Assembly (NCBI GenBank): GCA_934668605.1
Contig: CAKUNY010000146.1
Coordinates: 1 to 5,178 of the forward strand
Direction of reading: 5' to 3'
Source of the DNA: an uncultured Oscillospiraceae bacterium
GTDB taxonomy: Bacteria > Bacillota > Clostridia > Oscillospirales > Oscillospiraceae
DNA: 5,178 nt
Both the position numbers and the translations under genes were made by a program. A model generated the notes under the pieces. That model was not told the DNA's origin and made no database searches. It saw only the letters and a list, made by a program, of their open reading frames with translations. Below, piece by piece: positions 1 to 5,178 of the stretch (positions are counted from its first letter, which is position 1; every line of letters begins with the position of its first letter).

Positions 1-206
1 TTTTGAGACTGTCAAAAAAGCTGACGCTTTCTTGACAGAAGGGGCTGCGCCTCGACTGCGCGCATAATTTGTGCGCCAAAGGCGCACAAATTCCACACTT
101 GCGAGGCGATATGTATTTTTCCGGTCGGCAAAGCCGCCGGATAAAATGGATTTCCATTTTATTTCGCCCTGCGGGGCGAAACTCTACGAGGTTTTTTGAC
201 ACACTG
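1..206. repeat. Multi-hairpin structured intergenic element (possible MITE-like repeat or structured RNA)
   Basis: This gene-free stretch is almost entirely self-complementary. Hairpins read directly: 9-21 with 26-38 (12 of 13 pairs, loop TGAC); 66-77 with 81-92 (12 perfect pairs, loop AAA); 121-129 with 133-140 (8 pairs, one bulged T at 125, loop AAA); 141-150 with 153-162 (10-bp palindrome arms, so about 9 usable pairs); 162-169 with 174-181 (8 perfect pairs, loop TGCG). A longer-range helix, CGCCTCG 48-54 with CGAGGCG 102-108, encloses the second hairpin. TGTCAAAAAA (10-19) and TTTTTTGACA (192-201) form an inverted repeat near the ends. No reading frame here has a ribosome binding site or a recognisable product. 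A dispersed non-coding repeat is my inference. A structured RNA, or a decayed or edge-cut insertion element, is also possible, and the left boundary may lie outside the window. Confidence 0.55.
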
Positions 207-207
207 G

Positions 208-240
208 AAATCCCGCTGGCGAAAGCCAGCGGGATTTTTT
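208..240 (+). terminator. Strong rho-independent terminator, rightward
   Basis: A perfect 13-bp stem (208-220 with 225-237) has a GAAA tetraloop (221-224). On the plus strand it is followed by a T6 run (235-240), partly inside the stem. Read on the minus strand the tail is only TTTCC, so the hairpin favours rightward transcription. No plus-strand gene ends just before it inside the window. It may serve a transcript entering from the left, or one made from the adjacent structured element, or act as a back-up stop for the leftward glycosylase operon. Confidence 0.75.
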
Positions 241-245
241 CGCAA

Positions 246-280
246 ATACAGGGCTTCGGCCGTTGGCCGGAGCCCTGTAT
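246..280. terminator. Long hairpin after the glycosylase stop codon (likely terminator, possibly bidirectional)
   Basis: A 16-bp stem with a single mismatch (246-261 with 265-280) and a 3-nt loop begins one base beyond the TAA of the leftward DNA glycosylase gene (282-284). The leftward tail is short (TATTTG), so intrinsic termination in that direction would be modest. The rightward tail is T-rich (TTTTATTCTT). Its position makes it the probable 3' end of the aldolase-glycosylase transcript, with the second hairpin at 208-237 immediately behind it. Confidence 0.65.
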
Positions 281-281
281 T

Positions 282-776
282 TTATTCTTGAAGCGCCGGA
301 AGAATCACGCGCCAGCTTTCCAGTAGACGCGGAACACTGTATGCCGCGTTTGCGGGACTGGTCGAGGGAAGAAGCGTTGCCGCAAGGCAGGTTTCATGCT
401 CCTGATAGCGCCCGTAGAGCCGGAAGGCCGTCTGGCCGTTGCAGAAGACTGCGCGAATGGGCGCGCGCGACAAAATCGCCGCAAGATCGGTCGGAACCGC
501 GTCCCGGATAGAGCTGTCGCTTGAGCCCTCAATGCGGCAGGACGCGATCACGTCCCAGAGCGCGATATGGTGCACAAGCAGCATCTCGCGCTTTTCTTCG
601 ACCGTCTGTGGACACGCACACCCCAGAACGCCGCTTAGAACCCTCCAGAACCGGTTCTGCGGGTGCCCGTAGAAAAACGCTGTCTCGCGCGATTTGACCG
701 ACGGAAACGAGCCGAGAATCAGAATTTTAGACTGCTCGTCAAACACCGGCGCGATCGGGTGCGTGACCTGCTTCAT
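282..776 (-). CDS. DNA-deoxyinosine (hypoxanthine-DNA) glycosylase, uracil-DNA glycosylase superfamily family 6
   Basis: This is a predicted 164-aa base-excision-repair enzyme that should remove deaminated bases, chiefly hypoxanthine arising from adenine deamination, by cleaving the N-glycosidic bond in DNA. Visible motifs are ILILGSFPS (residues 18-26), GHPQNRFW (37-44), LWDVIASCRIEGSSDSSI (73-90), FCNGQTA (111-117) and LPSTSPAN (136-143). These match the family-6 pattern of GSxP followed by HPxNxFW and a C-terminal LPSTSP loop. The Asn in HPQN (N41) is, from memory of the characterised archaeal enzyme, the likely catalytic residue. The length is normal for the family. The chosen ATG at 776 overlaps the aldolase stop as TGATG and opens directly on the conserved domain. 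An ATG at 824 in the same frame would add 16 atypical residues inside the aldolase gene and is rejected. Translation is probably coupled to the aldolase. Substrate preference is inferred from family membership. Confidence 0.88.
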   Translation of the reverse strand: MKQVTHPIAPVFDEQSKILILGSFPSVKSRETAFFYGHPQNRFWRVLSGVLGCACPQTVEEKREMLLVHHIALWDVIASCRIEGSSDSSIRDAVPTDLAAILSRAPIRAVFCNGQTAFRLYGRYQEHETCLAATLLPSTSPANAAYSVPRLLESWRVILPALQE

Positions 777-1798
777 CACAGGCTCGCAATCAGCGCATCG
801 ACGCTTTCTTCCTTCGTTGCCCACGAGCAGACAAAGCGCATCGCCTCGTGATCGTCATCCACATGGCCGAAAGCCTCGAACGCGAAATTCTTTTGAAGCT
901 CCGCGATCTTTTCATGACTCAAAACGATGAAGACCTGATTCGTCGGGGACTTGGCATAGAGCGTATAGCCCTTTTCCTCGGCTGCTCTTGCGATTCGCTG
1001 CGCCTGCGTGACCGCGTGCCGCGCCAGCTCCAGCCACAGGCCGTCTTGAAAGTACGCACCGAACTGGATACCAAATAAAAACCCCTTGGCGAACATGCCG
1101 CCGCGCTGCTTGATCATGTTGCGGAAGTGCGGCTTGAGATCATTGTTCGTGATCACGACCGCCTCGCCGAAGAGAAGGCCGTTTTTCGTGCCGCCGATGT
1201 AAAACGCGTCGCAGTATTCTCCGAAATCCGTAATGTCGAGGTCATTTCCCTCCGCGGCCAGCGCCGCCGGCATTCTCGCGCCGTCCAGGAAGAGATAGAG
1301 CCCGTATTCCCGGCACACGTCGTGAAGCGCGGCGAGCTCCGCTTTCGTGTAGATCGTGCCGAGTTCGGTGGCGTCCGAGATATAGACCATGCGCGGCAGC
1401 ACCATGTGCTCGTCCTTGCCGTCGCAGTGGATGCGCATGACCTCGCGCACGAGCGCAGGCGTGAGCTTGCCGTCCGGAGCTTCGATCGCGCAGACCTTAT
1501 GTCCGGAGGACTCAATCGCGCCAGTCTCATGGACGTTGATGTGTCCCGTCGTCGCGGCGATCACGCCCTCCCACGGGCGAAGGGCAGCGGAAATGACAAT
1601 CGTATTGGCGAGCGTGCCGCCCACGATGAAGTGCACGTCCGCGTCCGGGCAGGCCGTAAGCGTGCGGATGGTGTCCGCCGTTTGCTGACAAAATGCATCC
1701 ATGCTGTAGCCGCAGGTCGTCTCAAAATTGTGTTTGCCGATCGCCTCCAGAACAGACGGATGCGCGCCCTCGGAATAATCATTGCGGAACGAAATCAT
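776..1798 (-). CDS. Threonine aldolase family protein (PLP-dependent, beta-eliminating-lyase fold)
   Basis: This is a 340-aa fold-type I PLP enzyme, cytoplasmic, related to low-specificity L-threonine aldolases that split threonine or allo-threonine into glycine and acetaldehyde. The N-terminal FRNDYSEGAHPSVLEA (residues 4-19) is typical of the Firmicute branch. GGTLAN (60-65) matches the phosphate-cup motif. GHINVHETGA (85-94) carries the His that stacks on the cofactor and the following Glu. LDGARMP (171-177) supplies the Asp that contacts the pyridine nitrogen. GGTKNG (202-207) has the Schiff-base Lys K205. MRFVCSWAT (320-328) holds the Arg that binds the substrate carboxylate. All key residues are intact and the length is normal. 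The ATG has a strong AGGAGA ribosome binding site (1806-1811) with a 7-nt gap and its own promoter upstream. It is first in a unit with the glycosylase. Enzymes of this branch may use other beta-hydroxy amino acids, so the exact substrate is uncertain. Confidence 0.9.
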   Translation of the reverse strand: MISFRNDYSEGAHPSVLEAIGKHNFETTCGYSMDAFCQQTADTIRTLTACPDADVHFIVGGTLANTIVISAALRPWEGVIAATTGHINVHETGAIESSGHKVCAIEAPDGKLTPALVREVMRIHCDGKDEHMVLPRMVYISDATELGTIYTKAELAALHDVCREYGLYLFLDGARMPAALAAEGNDLDITDFGEYCDAFYIGGTKNGLLFGEAVVITNNDLKPHFRNMIKQRGGMFAKGFLFGIQFGAYFQDGLWLELARHAVTQAQRIARAAEEKGYTLYAKSPTNQVFIVLSHEKIAELQKNFAFEAFGHVDDDHEAMRFVCSWATKEESVDALIASL

Positions 1799-1833
1799 GA
1801 CGATCTCTCCTTTTTCAGTCGTTTTTCAGGTTT

Positions 1834-1862
1834 ATTTTATAAGTTCCCTCTTCAAAAGTCAA
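1834..1862 (-). promoter_or_regulatory. Sigma-A-type promoter of the aldolase-glycosylase unit
   Basis: On the minus strand TTGACT (1857-1862) and TAAAAT (1834-1839) are separated by exactly 17 bp, each box matching consensus at 5 of 6 positions. A start site near 1827 would give a leader of roughly 30 nt before the aldolase ATG at 1798. The -35 box overlaps the last sense codons of the flippase gene (Val-Asp-Phe-stop). The 53-bp gap between the two genes has no terminator hairpin, so read-through from the flippase gene could add to expression. Confidence 0.75.
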
Positions 1863-3354
1863 CCCTATGGCCGAGGCTCCTCCGCAGCCAGCGCCGGTCT
1901 TCTGCCGGAACCGTGTCCGTGAGTTCGAGAAAGAGCAAAAACACGGAGCAGAACAGCCCGGCGCGCAGAACCATCGCCGGAAGCAGCCCGCCGTCCGGCA
2001 TGCAGCAGCACGCGCCAAGCCCCGCCAGCGCGCAAAATCCCGCCCGGAAAAGGAAGCGTCCGTCCGCCGGATACTTTGTCACGCGCAGAAGCCTGCGGAT
2101 GCTGAGCCAGAAATTGATCGCATGCGTGAGATAAAATGTCAGCACGTACGCAGCTAAACCGAAGCGCGGCAGGAGAAGGTATAAAAGCGCGACATCGAGA
2201 AACGACGTGAGCGTGTTATAGCGCACGCAGGCCGTCTGCTCGCCGAAGCCCTTGAGCATGCCGTCGACCATCGCGTCTAAATAGAGCATCACAACGGCGG
2301 GCGCGAAGAGGAGAAGATACCGCCCGCAGTCTGTGCTTTTGTAGACGATCTGCCCGAGCCCACCGGATAGCGCGCCTATGAGGCAGGCCGTACTGAGCGC
2401 GAACAGACACCCCATGCGAAGGCACGTGCCGGTCAGGTGGTGGATCCGCCCGGTGTTTTTCGCCGCGCGGCACCGCGCCAGCTCCGGCACCAGGAGGTCT
2501 GCTACCGTGTATAAAATCGCCGCTGGGAACATGAGAATCGGAAAGACCATCGCGTGGATCGTCCCGTAAGCCGCCATCGAAGACTCGCTCGAGCCGCCCG
2601 CGCGAGAGAGCCCCCACGGAATGAGAAACTGCTCAAGCGTCACAAGCCCCGACCGGAGGTACGCACTGAGCGCCAAAGGCACGCAGAGCCGCACCATCCT
2701 GCGCGGCATACCGCGCCCGCCGCCGCTTTCGCAGCCGAAAAACGTGCGGCGAAGCAGCAGCAATTGATAGAGCGTGCTCCCCAGGCAGGCAATCGAGCTT
2801 CCCAGCACCATCGCGCAGCAGACCCTGCCCGCTTCCTGCCCCGCGTAAAAGCGCAGCAGCGCCGCCGTGAGCGCAAGCCCCGCCAGCCGCTCGATCGTCT
2901 CGACCTTTGCAAGCTCCCGCACCCGGTCGCAGGCCGTGAAAAAGCCGGACAAAATCGCGCACAGACAGTTGACCGGCAAAAATACCGCCAGCAGCCGCAG
3001 CGCTCCCGCAGCGCGGGAATCTCCGATCCAGGTCTTTGCCGCGTAATCGCTCAGAAAAAACAGGCCGAGCCCAACGAGCGCCGAAATGACGCTGCCAGTC
3101 CTGAGGCAGCACCGGATGGCGCTGCACATCCCGCCCAAGCTCCCCTTCCCATATTCCTCCGCGCACAGATACATCGCCGTCACGCGGAGCCCCGCCAGCC
3201 CCAGCGTCATCGCAAAGCCGCCGACCGTCAAAACCAGCTGCAAAAGTCCCAGTCCCGCCGCGCCGATTTTTGCAACGAGCACGCGCTGAAAGAGCATCGT
3301 CACCCCGCGCAGCAGCAGCTCAACAAACGTCAGCAGCAGCGCGTTATGGAGCAT
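1852..3354 (-). CDS. SpoVB-like oligosaccharide/lipid flippase (MOP/MATE superfamily)
   Basis: This polytopic inner-membrane protein of 500 aa has about 12-14 hydrophobic segments, for example near residues 36-58, 83-103, 117-140, 178-200, 263-290, 310-330, 345-365, 383-405, 407-424, 438-455 and 459-478. Family-like features are the opening LLLTFVELLLRGVTMLFQ (6-23) followed by KIGAAGLGLLQL (29-40), EQFLIPWGLS (241-250), a YGTIHAMVFPILMFP stretch (263-277), and LDAMVDGMLKGFGEQ (359-373). Relatives move lipid-linked saccharides across the membrane, and SpoVB itself acts in spore-cortex peptidoglycan assembly. The exact cargo here cannot be told. The ATG at 3354 places the family-typical N-terminus at residue 1. 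A GTG in frame at 3381 is rejected because it sits inside the preceding terminator stem. The ribosome binding site is weak (GCGGG, about 11 nt upstream). No clear promoter of its own is seen, so expression may depend on read-through. Confidence 0.88.
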   Translation of the reverse strand: MLHNALLLTFVELLLRGVTMLFQRVLVAKIGAAGLGLLQLVLTVGGFAMTLGLAGLRVTAMYLCAEEYGKGSLGGMCSAIRCCLRTGSVISALVGLGLFFLSDYAAKTWIGDSRAAGALRLLAVFLPVNCLCAILSGFFTACDRVRELAKVETIERLAGLALTAALLRFYAGQEAGRVCCAMVLGSSIACLGSTLYQLLLLRRTFFGCESGGGRGMPRRMVRLCVPLALSAYLRSGLVTLEQFLIPWGLSRAGGSSESSMAAYGTIHAMVFPILMFPAAILYTVADLLVPELARCRAAKNTGRIHHLTGTCLRMGCLFALSTACLIGALSGGLGQIVYKSTDCGRYLLLFAPAVVMLYLDAMVDGMLKGFGEQTACVRYNTLTSFLDVALLYLLLPRFGLAAYVLTFYLTHAINFWLSIRRLLRVTKYPADGRFLFRAGFCALAGLGACCCMPDGGLLPAMVLRAGLFCSVFLLFLELTDTVPAEDRRWLRRSLGHRVDF

Positions 3355-3370
3355 GGAATGATTTACCCGC

Positions 3371-3411
3371 AAAAAAATCACCTTCCCGTCCAGCGTATGG
3401 ACAAGAAGGTG
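3371..3411 (-). terminator. Strong rho-independent terminator of the rsmE-membrane protein unit
   Basis: On the minus strand the arm 3411-3399 pairs with 3391-3379 over 13 bp (two G-U pairs, no mismatch) around a 7-nt loop. A single A and then T7 (3377-3371) follow. It starts 16 nt after the TAA at 3428-3430. The plus-strand reading has no T run, so it acts only leftward. It ends 16 bp before the flippase ATG, separating the rsmE unit from the flippase or setting flippase read-through. Confidence 0.9.
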
Positions 3412-3427
3412 AGATTAGAACCTGGCT

Positions 3428-4192
3428 TTATTTGAGCTGGAACGTGTAATACACCGCGCCGATCAGTTCGATGGCGATGGCGGCGAACATGCAGTAGTAT
3501 GCAAAGAGCGCCGAGCCAAGGAGCAGACACGCGACGAGGCAGCAGCCAAGCACCGTGCACGCAACATACAGAACCGTCGCGTTGAACCTTGCCGGGAAGA
3601 GCTTGCGCGTTTTGCCGAACAGCTTCACGCTCCCCTTGCCCTTTGCCGCGCGATTGGCCAGCAGCGCAACTGCCGCCAGAACCAGCGCCACGACAATGGC
3701 GATGATCGCCGTTCTCGCGTTCATGCCGAGCCCCTTGGAGTAGAAATAGAAGCTGAAGCCCGCGAACACCGCTGCCAGCGAGAAGCAGAAAAATTCGCTC
3801 TGGTACAGGCAGAAGATGATGTAAAGACCATAGACCGCCGCATGCAGCATGTAAAGCGCCGTCGCGTGCTCCGTCCAGAAGTAGCGAAGGTCGAGCGCCG
3901 TCAGGCAGGCCAGCAGCGAGAGCGCGAAGAGATACGGAAATACCTTCCGGATTGCCTTGCTGCGCAGGGCGATGAACGCTGCGATGCAGACCACGCACAA
4001 AGCGGCGCAGATTTTCCAGACCGTCTCGCTTGCGTTATAGACAACGTCAAACGAGCTTCCCGTCGCGTACACATTCAGCACGCGTCCCAGCGCGATCAGC
4101 GACAAAACCAGCAGCACAAACGCCGCGCCGACTTTATAGACCGTCAGGTCGTTCGTATTCTGATTGACAGTGGACTTCTTATTCTTTCCCAT
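3428..4192 (-). CDS. Uncharacterised polytopic membrane protein (about 8 TM segments)
   Basis: I do not recognise this family. The 254-aa protein has a short Lys/Asn-rich polar N-terminus (residues 1-17), then about eight hydrophobic segments near 18-43, 57-76, 83-101, 109-130, 131-152, 160-180, 203-226 and 228-248. A basic loop at about 181-202 (RAAKGKGSVKLFGKTRK) is probably cytoplasmic. It is rich in Cys and Tyr within the membrane region, with no obvious catalytic or metal-binding motif. The start is ambiguous. ATG 4192 has AAGGATGG just upstream and overlaps rsmE by 14 nt. ATG 4210 has a well-spaced GGAG five bases upstream and would add six residues (MKRMEV) with a 32-nt overlap. Either way translation is likely coupled to rsmE, and the pair shares a promoter and terminator. 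Coupling to an rRNA methyltransferase probably reflects convenient expression rather than a shared pathway, but this is inference. Confidence 0.8.
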   Translation of the reverse strand: MGKNKKSTVNQNTNDLTVYKVGAAFVLLVLSLIALGRVLNVYATGSSFDVVYNASETVWKICAALCVVCIAAFIALRSKAIRKVFPYLFALSLLACLTALDLRYFWTEHATALYMLHAAVYGLYIIFCLYQSEFFCFSLAAVFAGFSFYFYSKGLGMNARTAIIAIVVALVLAAVALLANRAAKGKGSVKLFGKTRKLFPARFNATVLYVACTVLGCCLVACLLLGSALFAYYCMFAAIAIELIGAVYYTFQLK

Positions 4193-4952
4193 GACTTCCA
4201 TCCTTTTCATCTGCACTCCGGTCAAGCGCGCCCGACGCATACAAAACGGCGGTAAGCGCACAAAGCGGCGCCGTCTCGCAGCGCAAAATCCGCGGCCCGA
4301 GTGAGCAAATCTTCATTTGATTTTCTGCGGCCAGCGCGACCTCCTCCTCGGAAAATCCGCCCTCCGGCCCTGTCATAATGCTGACGCTTTGAAACCCGCC
4401 CGCCTGCAGGCAGGCTCTGAGCGAAAGCGTCCGCTCGTTTTCATACGGAAAAAGCGCCAGATCGCATCCGGCCGCCTCTAAAACCGCCTCGCGGAACGAA
4501 CTGAGCGTTCGCACCTGCGGGATCCTTCCGCGCCCGGACTGCTCGGCGGCCGAGGCCGCGATCTTCTGCCAGCGCTCGAGCTTTTTGGAAAGCGATTTTT
4601 CATCCGGCCTTGCCACGCACCGGCTCGACGGAAACGCGATGATCTCGCCTGCGCCAAGCTCCGTCGCCTTCTGAATGACATGCTCAAGCTTTTCGGCCTT
4701 CGCAAACGCCATATAGACCCTGCAAAAAACCGGTGGCTCCGCAGATGACGGCTCCTCGTGCTGCACGACCAGCGAAATCTGCCCGGGGGCGACGTCGCTC
4801 ACCGTACACTGAAAATCCGTCCCCTTCGCGTCGCAGACCGTAACGCGCTCGCCGGCCTTCACACGAAGTACCCTGGCATGCGCCGCATTCTCTCCGCGCA
4901 GAACCAGAAACCTCGCGCCCGGCGCGGCCTCGGGAACAAAAAACCTTGGCAT
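4179..4952 (-). CDS. rsmE: 16S rRNA (uracil-1498-N3)-methyltransferase RsmE
   Basis: This 257-aa SPOUT-class (trefoil-knot) methyltransferase should use S-adenosylmethionine to make m3U1498 in helix 44 of 16S rRNA in the 30S subunit. The N-terminal PUA-like RNA-binding part covers about residues 1-70 and includes HARVLRVKAGE (25-35). The catalytic domain shows AKAEKLEHVIQKATELG (84-100), a PSSRCVA stretch (108-114), ERWQKIAASAAEQSGR (126-141), the SAM-site loop MTGPEGGFSEEE (193-204) and LGPRILRCETA (218-228). These are all diagnostic of RsmE, and the length is normal. The ATG at 4952 has AGGAAGG (4957-4963) four bases upstream and lies about 30 nt from the predicted transcription start. An in-frame TTG at 5018 would start inside the -35 box and is rejected. 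The last residues (from about 244) are a variable tail overlapping the next gene. Confidence 0.96.
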   Translation of the reverse strand: MPRFFVPEAAPGARFLVLRGENAAHARVLRVKAGERVTVCDAKGTDFQCTVSDVAPGQISLVVQHEEPSSAEPPVFCRVYMAFAKAEKLEHVIQKATELGAGEIIAFPSSRCVARPDEKSLSKKLERWQKIAASAAEQSGRGRIPQVRTLSSFREAVLEAAGCDLALFPYENERTLSLRACLQAGGFQSVSIMTGPEGGFSEEEVALAAENQMKICSLGPRILRCETAPLCALTAVLYASGALDRSADEKDGSHGKE

Positions 4953-4989
4953 CGCGCCTTCCTGCCTTTCCCATAGACGATCATTTTGT

Positions 4990-5018
4990 ATTATAGCAGA
5001 ATCTTGCTCGATGCGCAA
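4990..5018 (-). promoter_or_regulatory. Extended -10 promoter of rsmE unit
   Basis: On the minus strand TATAAT (4990-4995, perfect) is preceded by TGC, giving an extended -10 element. A weak -35 match, TTGCGC (5013-5018), lies 17 bp upstream. The start site should fall near 4983, giving a leader of about 30 nt to the rsmE ATG. An inverted repeat TCTTGC/GCAAGA (5002-5007 and 5015-5020) overlaps the -35 region. Confidence 0.8.
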
Positions 5019-5058
5019 GAGAAAATGTCATCCAGAATAAAAAGTTCAAAAATTTCAG

Positions 5059-5087
5059 TTGACAAATCGACATCTGGAGGTTATAAT
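5059..5087 (+). promoter_or_regulatory. Consensus sigma-A promoter of tRNA-Leu
   Basis: TTGACA (5059-5064) and TATAAT (5082-5087) are both perfect and separated by 17 bp, the optimal spacing. Transcription should start near 5094, about 16 nt before the mature tRNA 5' end. Such a strong promoter fits a stable RNA gene. It is back to back with the rsmE promoter, the two -35 boxes being 40 bp apart. Confidence 0.92.
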
Positions 5088-5109
5088 AACTGAGCATTGA
5101 GGATGCAAT

Positions 5110-5178
5110 GCGAGAGTGCTGGAATAGGTAGACAGGCACGTTTGAGGTGCGTGTGGCAACAGTCGTGTGAGTTCAAGT
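5110..5178 (+). tRNA. tRNA-Leu (anticodon GAG), 3' end outside window
   Basis: Acceptor 5' strand GCGAGAG is at 5110-5116, followed by T8 and G9. The D-arm has stem CTG/CAG (5119-5121 with 5133-5135) and a GGT-containing loop. The anticodon stem CACGT/GCGTG (5137-5141 with 5149-5153, one G-U pair) holds loop TTGAGGT with anticodon GAG at 5144-5146. It is decoded as leucine (CUU/CUC). A long variable arm of about 13 nt (5154-5166, GGC/GTC mini-stem) marks it as class II, as expected for tRNA-Leu. The T-arm begins GTGAG then TTCAAGT, where the window stops. The missing part should be CTCAC, then an acceptor strand close to CTCTCGC. Confidence 0.93.

Noticed and set aside
69..326. Plus-strand open frame of 85 codons across the hairpin region
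   Set aside because: It covers five palindromes and two terminator hairpins, and no ribosome binding site or protein-like signal is seen. The frame is a by-product of structured DNA.
777..824. ATG-start extension of the glycosylase into the aldolase gene
   Set aside because: It adds 16 residues with no family similarity and a 49-base overlap, whereas the TGATG overlap start at 776 fits coupling and family length.
1127..2134. Long plus-strand open frame (335 codons) opposite the aldolase and flippase end
   Set aside because: It is antisense to two well-recognised genes and spans the gap between them. The product is Arg/Ala-rich with no family-like motifs, as expected from GC-rich codon bias on the other strand.
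3311..3340. CAGCAG-type repeats
   Set aside because: These are runs of Leu codons (CTG) in the first membrane segment of the flippase, not a functional repeat.
2554..3435. Long plus-strand open frame (293 codons) antisense to the flippase
   Set aside because: The composition is dominated by Arg, Gln, Pro and Ala, there is no domain signature, and it runs through the terminator. It is a shadow of the flippase frame.
3412..3475. Possible weak promoter for the flippase (TTCCAG, 17 bp, TCTAAT on the minus strand)
   Set aside because: Both boxes are poor matches, and any transcript would run through the terminator at 3371-3411, so it is not annotated.
4953..5018. Upstream TTG-start extension of RsmE
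   Set aside because: The extension would begin inside the -35 box, and its codons include the -10 TATAAT, so it would not be transcribed. The ATG at 4952 has a good ribosome binding site and family-typical N-terminus.

Overview
The window looks like chromosomal housekeeping DNA from a GC-rich member of the Clostridia, most likely an Oscillospirales/Ruminococcaceae-type gut Firmicute. This is inferred from three things: the GC-rich codon use, the SpoVB-like flippase, and Firmicute-style signals (near-consensus TTGACA-17-TATAAT promoters, AGGAGA-type ribosome binding sites, U-tailed terminators). No genus can be named from the sequence alone. All five protein genes lie on the minus strand. The only plus-strand gene is a tRNA at the right edge.

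From the right: a partial tRNA-Leu(GAG) with a textbook promoter runs rightward out of the window. About 40 bp away, a divergent extended -10 promoter drives a leftward unit made of rsmE (16S rRNA m3U1498 methyltransferase) and an overlapping gene for an uncharacterised protein with about eight membrane segments. That unit ends in a strong intrinsic terminator at 3371-3411. Next is a SpoVB-like MOP/MATE-superfamily flippase, whose start lies just past the terminator. A new promoter, overlapping the flippase's last codons, drives a second unit. It holds a PLP-dependent threonine-aldolase-family enzyme and, through a TGATG stop/start overlap, a family-6 uracil-DNA-glycosylase-superfamily enzyme (DNA-deoxyinosine glycosylase).

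The left 280 bp carry no credible gene. They hold two strong terminator-type hairpins (208-280) and a densely folded element of about 200 bp (1-206). The element has five successive simple hairpins, a longer-range helix, and a 10-bp inverted repeat (TGTCAAAAAA/TTTTTTGACA) near its ends. It is the most unusual thing here and resembles a structured intergenic repeat or MITE-like element, or possibly a structured RNA. Otherwise the window is ordinary: I see no phage, CRISPR, transposase, toxin-antitoxin or defence genes, and no evidence of a new multi-gene system.
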